57,059 nt of DNA, from the NCBI GenBank assembly GCA_947447465.1, contig CANFKE010000028.1:1-57059 (forward strand), written 5' to 3'. Shown here in pieces: positions 54,551 through 57,059 of this stretch. Every line of letters begins with the position of its first letter. Within the stretch, counting starts at the first letter, position 1. This DNA comes from Chitinophagaceae bacterium. GTDB taxonomy: Bacteria > Bacteroidota > Bacteroidia > Chitinophagales > Chitinophagaceae. The notes under the pieces are model-generated. The model was not told where the DNA came from. It searched no databases and was given only the letters and a program-made list of their open reading frames with translations. A program made the position numbers and the translations under genes.

Positions 54551-55276
54551 ATGACCACAATTCTAAAGCAGCTTATTCTGGCAATCACCCTCATATACTC
54601 CCTCAGCGGATGTCTGGTGTTACGCGAAAATGCCAAGTATAATTTTAATGACGGTGAATATAGTACCGGGCGGTTCTCGAAAAGTAAGGTGTATGTAATG
54701 CATGTCGATGAAGACACTATCGCTGTGTTCCCCATTCAGGAATTTAAAGACTCTACAGCCATTCTTACCAATCAAAGAGTGAATTATACCAGCATGCAGC
54801 GCCGGTTCAAAGACAAAAAATTACAGCATTCTTTCTATAAACCTTCATTCGACTTTGATGTAATGACCATTCCGCTAAAATACAGACCTGCATCCGGTGG
54901 GGTACCTAACCAACTGATCACTAATTTTAATGGTGCTTTGTTTGGCGGCTACAGAATAGATGAATACAAATTGAGATACAGGCGAACACCCTTAAATATC
55001 TACAAACAAACATCCAAACATTTTGGATACAGTGGAGGATTATTTGCCGGATTGGGCAGTACACTCATCAACCCATGGGTAATTACCGACCCTCACTTTG
55101 ATTTGGAATATGAAGGAGTAACGCTCATTTCTGGTATCGCAGCCAACATTGCTATGGATAAGATCTCTTTTGGCGTAGCCCTTGGCATAGATCACCTGCT
55201 CGACAAGAACGCCGGCAACTGGATCTATCAGGGCAAACCATCTATTGGCTTTACTTTGGGTCTAGATCTTTATTAA
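54551..55276 (+). CDS. putative lipoprotein, unknown function
   Basis: The 241-residue product has a good lipobox (LSGC, lipidated Cys21 in YSLSGCLVL). The mature part has a basic/aromatic stretch YRRTPLNIYKQTSKHFGYSG and ends with several beta-strand-like segments (GVTLISGIAANIAM, KPSIGFTLGLDLY) that suggest a barrel or membrane-associated domain. No family is recognised. It is convergent with nnr. Confidence 0.62.
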   Translation: MTTILKQLILAITLIYSLSGCLVLRENAKYNFNDGEYSTGRFSKSKVYVMHVDEDTIAVFPIQEFKDSTAILTNQRVNYTSMQRRFKDKKLQHSFYKPSFDFDVMTIPLKYRPASGGVPNQLITNFNGALFGGYRIDEYKLRYRRTPLNIYKQTSKHFGYSGGLFAGLGSTLINPWVITDPHFDLEYEGVTLISGIAANIAMDKISFGVALGIDHLLDKNAGNWIYQGKPSIGFTLGLDLY

Positions 55277-55302
55277 AAGATCTTTTTCGCAATATTCTGC
55301 AC

Positions 55303-56808
55303 CTACTGAGCCAAAGAAATAAATGCTTTACCCAGATGGTCAATGATGTCTCCTGCGATCATAGCTTCCTGAGAAAGCTCCTGAGCAGCTATATCTCCGG
55401 CTACTCCATGCAGATATACTCCCAGCATAGCTGCAGCCTGAGGCTCATAGCCCTGAGCCAGCAGTCCGGTGATCATACCTGTGAGCACATCTCCAGCTCC
55501 ACCGGTAGCCATACCCGCATTGCCGGTCATGTTGTACCAACATTCACCTTCAGCATTAATGATAGCAGTATGGTGTCCCTTCAGTACAATGTTTATATTG
55601 TATCGCATGGCATGTATGCGGGCATTGTCCACCTGTATCATACTATTTGTATTCTCACCAAACAAACGGCCAAACTCTTTAGGATGTGGTGTAAGGATCG
55701 AATTTTTCGGCAGCTTGGCCAACAGCTCACTATGCCTGCCTATTATATTTAGGGCATCAGCATCCAGCACCACCGGAGACACACAATCTTCGAGAAATTC
55801 AGACAATGCCCTAACGCTCTCTGAGGATGTTCCCAACCCGGGACCGATACCTAACGCAGTATATTTTTCCCAATGCTGTATTGCCTCTACCGCTTCACGA
55901 CCACTGGTAAGGCACATCACTTCAGGTACAGAAGACTGCAGGATCTGATAACCCGACTCAGGCACCAACGCCGTGACCAAACCCGCACCGCTGCGCATTG
56001 CAGCTTTTGATGCCAGTACCACCGCCCCAGTTTTGCCATGGGCTCCTCCGCATATCAACACACTCCCATGCGTACCCTTATGCGAAAACTTGTCTCTCGG
56101 CCTATATATAGAACGGACAGTTTCCTGATCCAATGTACGGTAATTAGTATGTGCCGTTTCTATAAAGGCTTTATCCAACCTTATATCCAGCACATGGATA
56201 TTACCTGCCGCCGGTGCAGTTTCGGGGTGCAGAAAACTTCGTTTATAGAACTGAAAAGAAAGTGTGTCCTGTACTTTCAGGATCACCGCATCTCTGTCAC
56301 CCACTATATCCGCCGCCAATCCGCTGGGAATATCTATAGCCAGTTTGCGATTGGGCATTTTGTTGATCCGCTCTATAAAAGCTGCTACCCAACCAGATGC
56401 CGGCCTGCTCAGCCCCGTACCCAGTATTGCATCTATGATCACCACATGTGGCGGCAGGTCGCTCAAAAAGGTTTCCGGCTCTACAACAGTGACCAGTTGC
56501 TCGTTCAATTGCCTCAGTTTTTGCAAATTCGCAGCACAATCGGTCGACAATTCCGAACCCGTATTCAATAAGAACGCCTTTACCCCATAAGACCTCAAAT
56601 GCAACATGCGGGCAATTGCCAATCCGTCTCCCCCATTATTACCGGGGCCACATAGTATTATAAAAAGTGTGTCTTTAGGAAAATTTGCCTTCAGCCAGTC
56701 CGCACATTTATTGGCAGCACGCTCCATAAGATCTATAGAACGGATACCCGATACTTTGATGGTTTGCTCATCGCATTCCTTTATCTGTGCAGAGGTGAAG
56801 ATTTTCAT
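55303..56808 (-). CDS. nnr: bifunctional NAD(P)H-hydrate epimerase / ADP-dependent dehydratase
   Basis: Nnr repairs damaged NADHX and NADPHX. The N-terminal half (about 1-215) is the YjeF_N epimerase (FIILCGPGNNGGDGLAIAR; VIIDAILGTGLSRPASG), the C-terminal half (about 225-501) the ribokinase-like dehydratase (LICGGAHGKTGAVVLASKAA; GIGPGLGTS; LDADALNIIG; GNAGMATGGAGDVLTG). I set the start at the ATG at 56808 (MKIFTSAQIKECDEQT), the usual N-terminus; six codons further upstream are open. The full-length fusion is normal. Confidence 0.93.
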   Translation of the reverse strand: MKIFTSAQIKECDEQTIKVSGIRSIDLMERAANKCADWLKANFPKDTLFIILCGPGNNGGDGLAIARMLHLRSYGVKAFLLNTGSELSTDCAANLQKLRQLNEQLVTVVEPETFLSDLPPHVVIIDAILGTGLSRPASGWVAAFIERINKMPNRKLAIDIPSGLAADIVGDRDAVILKVQDTLSFQFYKRSFLHPETAPAAGNIHVLDIRLDKAFIETAHTNYRTLDQETVRSIYRPRDKFSHKGTHGSVLICGGAHGKTGAVVLASKAAMRSGAGLVTALVPESGYQILQSSVPEVMCLTSGREAVEAIQHWEKYTALGIGPGLGTSSESVRALSEFLEDCVSPVVLDADALNIIGRHSELLAKLPKNSILTPHPKEFGRLFGENTNSMIQVDNARIHAMRYNINIVLKGHHTAIINAEGECWYNMTGNAGMATGGAGDVLTGMITGLLAQGYEPQAAAMLGVYLHGVAGDIAAQELSQEAMIAGDIIDHLGKAFISLAQ

Positions 56809-56917
56809 TATACTAAAATAGTGCATCTTGAGAATTAATTGCGCTTATGTTTTTGTGAAGATTTTGCTCATCATTTGGGTATAACTACAATAGCAAACAA
56901 CATATAAGTCTCGTTTT

Positions 56918-56947
56918 TTTGCATCATCAATATATTTAGTAGCTTTA
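56918..56947 (+). promoter_or_regulatory. promoter of the lipoprotein gene at the right edge
   Basis: TTTG (56918-56921) is followed after 18 nt by TAGCTTTA (56940-56947), matching the -33/-7 layout of Bacteroidota promoters, 32 nt before the ATG at 56980. Confidence 0.5.
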
Positions 56948-56979
56948 TGCTTCAAATTACAAGAAACTTATTTTAGTAT

Positions 56980-57059
56980 ATGAGAAGATCGCTACTGCTC
57001 TTATTGGCCTTATTTTCAATTTTAATTGCCTGTAATAAGACTCCCGACCCACAGTTGGA
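56980..57059 (+). CDS. putative lipoprotein, 5' end only
   Basis: Twenty-six codons are present (MRRSLLLLLALFSILIACNK...), forming a lipoprotein signal peptide with lipobox LIAC. The gene runs off the right edge, so its function cannot be judged. Confidence 0.7.
   Translation, partial: MRRSLLLLLALFSILIACNKTPDPQL

Overview
The window looks like a chromosomal segment of a Bacteroidota bacterium, most likely Chitinophagaceae or a near relative. The evidence is: two secreted proteins with type IX secretion (T9SS) sorting domains, one type B and one type A; many short lipoprotein and beta-barrel genes; DUF5683 and DUF4838 families; and promoter -7 boxes of the Bacteroidota form TAnnTTTG. Starts are rarely preceded by a Shine-Dalgarno sequence. 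I see no phage, insertion sequence, CRISPR array, tRNA or rRNA.

Layout. 1-4.3 kb: the N-terminus of rplK, a SPOR protein with an M20 amidohydrolase, a secreted coiled-coil protein, then about 1.2 kb of non-coding DNA full of inverted repeats. 4.3-9.4 kb: a tolC-suhB pair, a PPK2 polyphosphate kinase, an unknown exported protein and an Nramp-like transporter. 9.5-21.6 kb, all on the minus strand: a putative exopolysaccharide synthesis, export and signalling locus. 21.9-25.2 kb: a large T9SS adhesin with PKD domains. 25.3-30.7 kb: uvrB, a DivIC/FtsB-like gene, enolase, a lipoprotein and a CHAP amidase. 30.8-34.3 kb: a PagL-like deacylase, an O-methyltransferase and a GT-C membrane protein. 34.3-47.1 kb: housekeeping genes (tadA, a Rieske protein, a DEAD-box helicase, prmC, class I aldolase, aminotransferase) mixed with envelope genes. 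47.3-57 kb: a T9SS type A protein, a GlxA-type regulator, DoxX, an orphan membrane protein, a GNAT-like protein, fbp, nnr and lipoproteins.

The most interesting stretch is 9.5-21.6 kb. In transcription order it holds a TPR histidine kinase, two near-identical stand-alone receiver proteins, a membrane-anchored HEAT-repeat protein overlapping the second receiver by 8 bp, a processive family 2 glycosyltransferase without a PilZ domain, an outer-membrane protein with a giant TPR solenoid and a YaiO-type barrel (the architecture of PgaA or BcsC), and a DUF4838 glycosidase-like lipoprotein. I infer a synthase-dependent exopolysaccharide system in which phosphorylated receivers and a HEAT scaffold may take the role usually played by c-di-GMP.

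The second is a pair of diverged copies of a non-coding element near 3.5 and 4.0 kb. Each carries a 5-base word repeated every 10 bp, plus inverted copies of its own version of that word (TGGCA in one, TGGAA in the other). The word and its complement have changed together, which points to conserved pairing.
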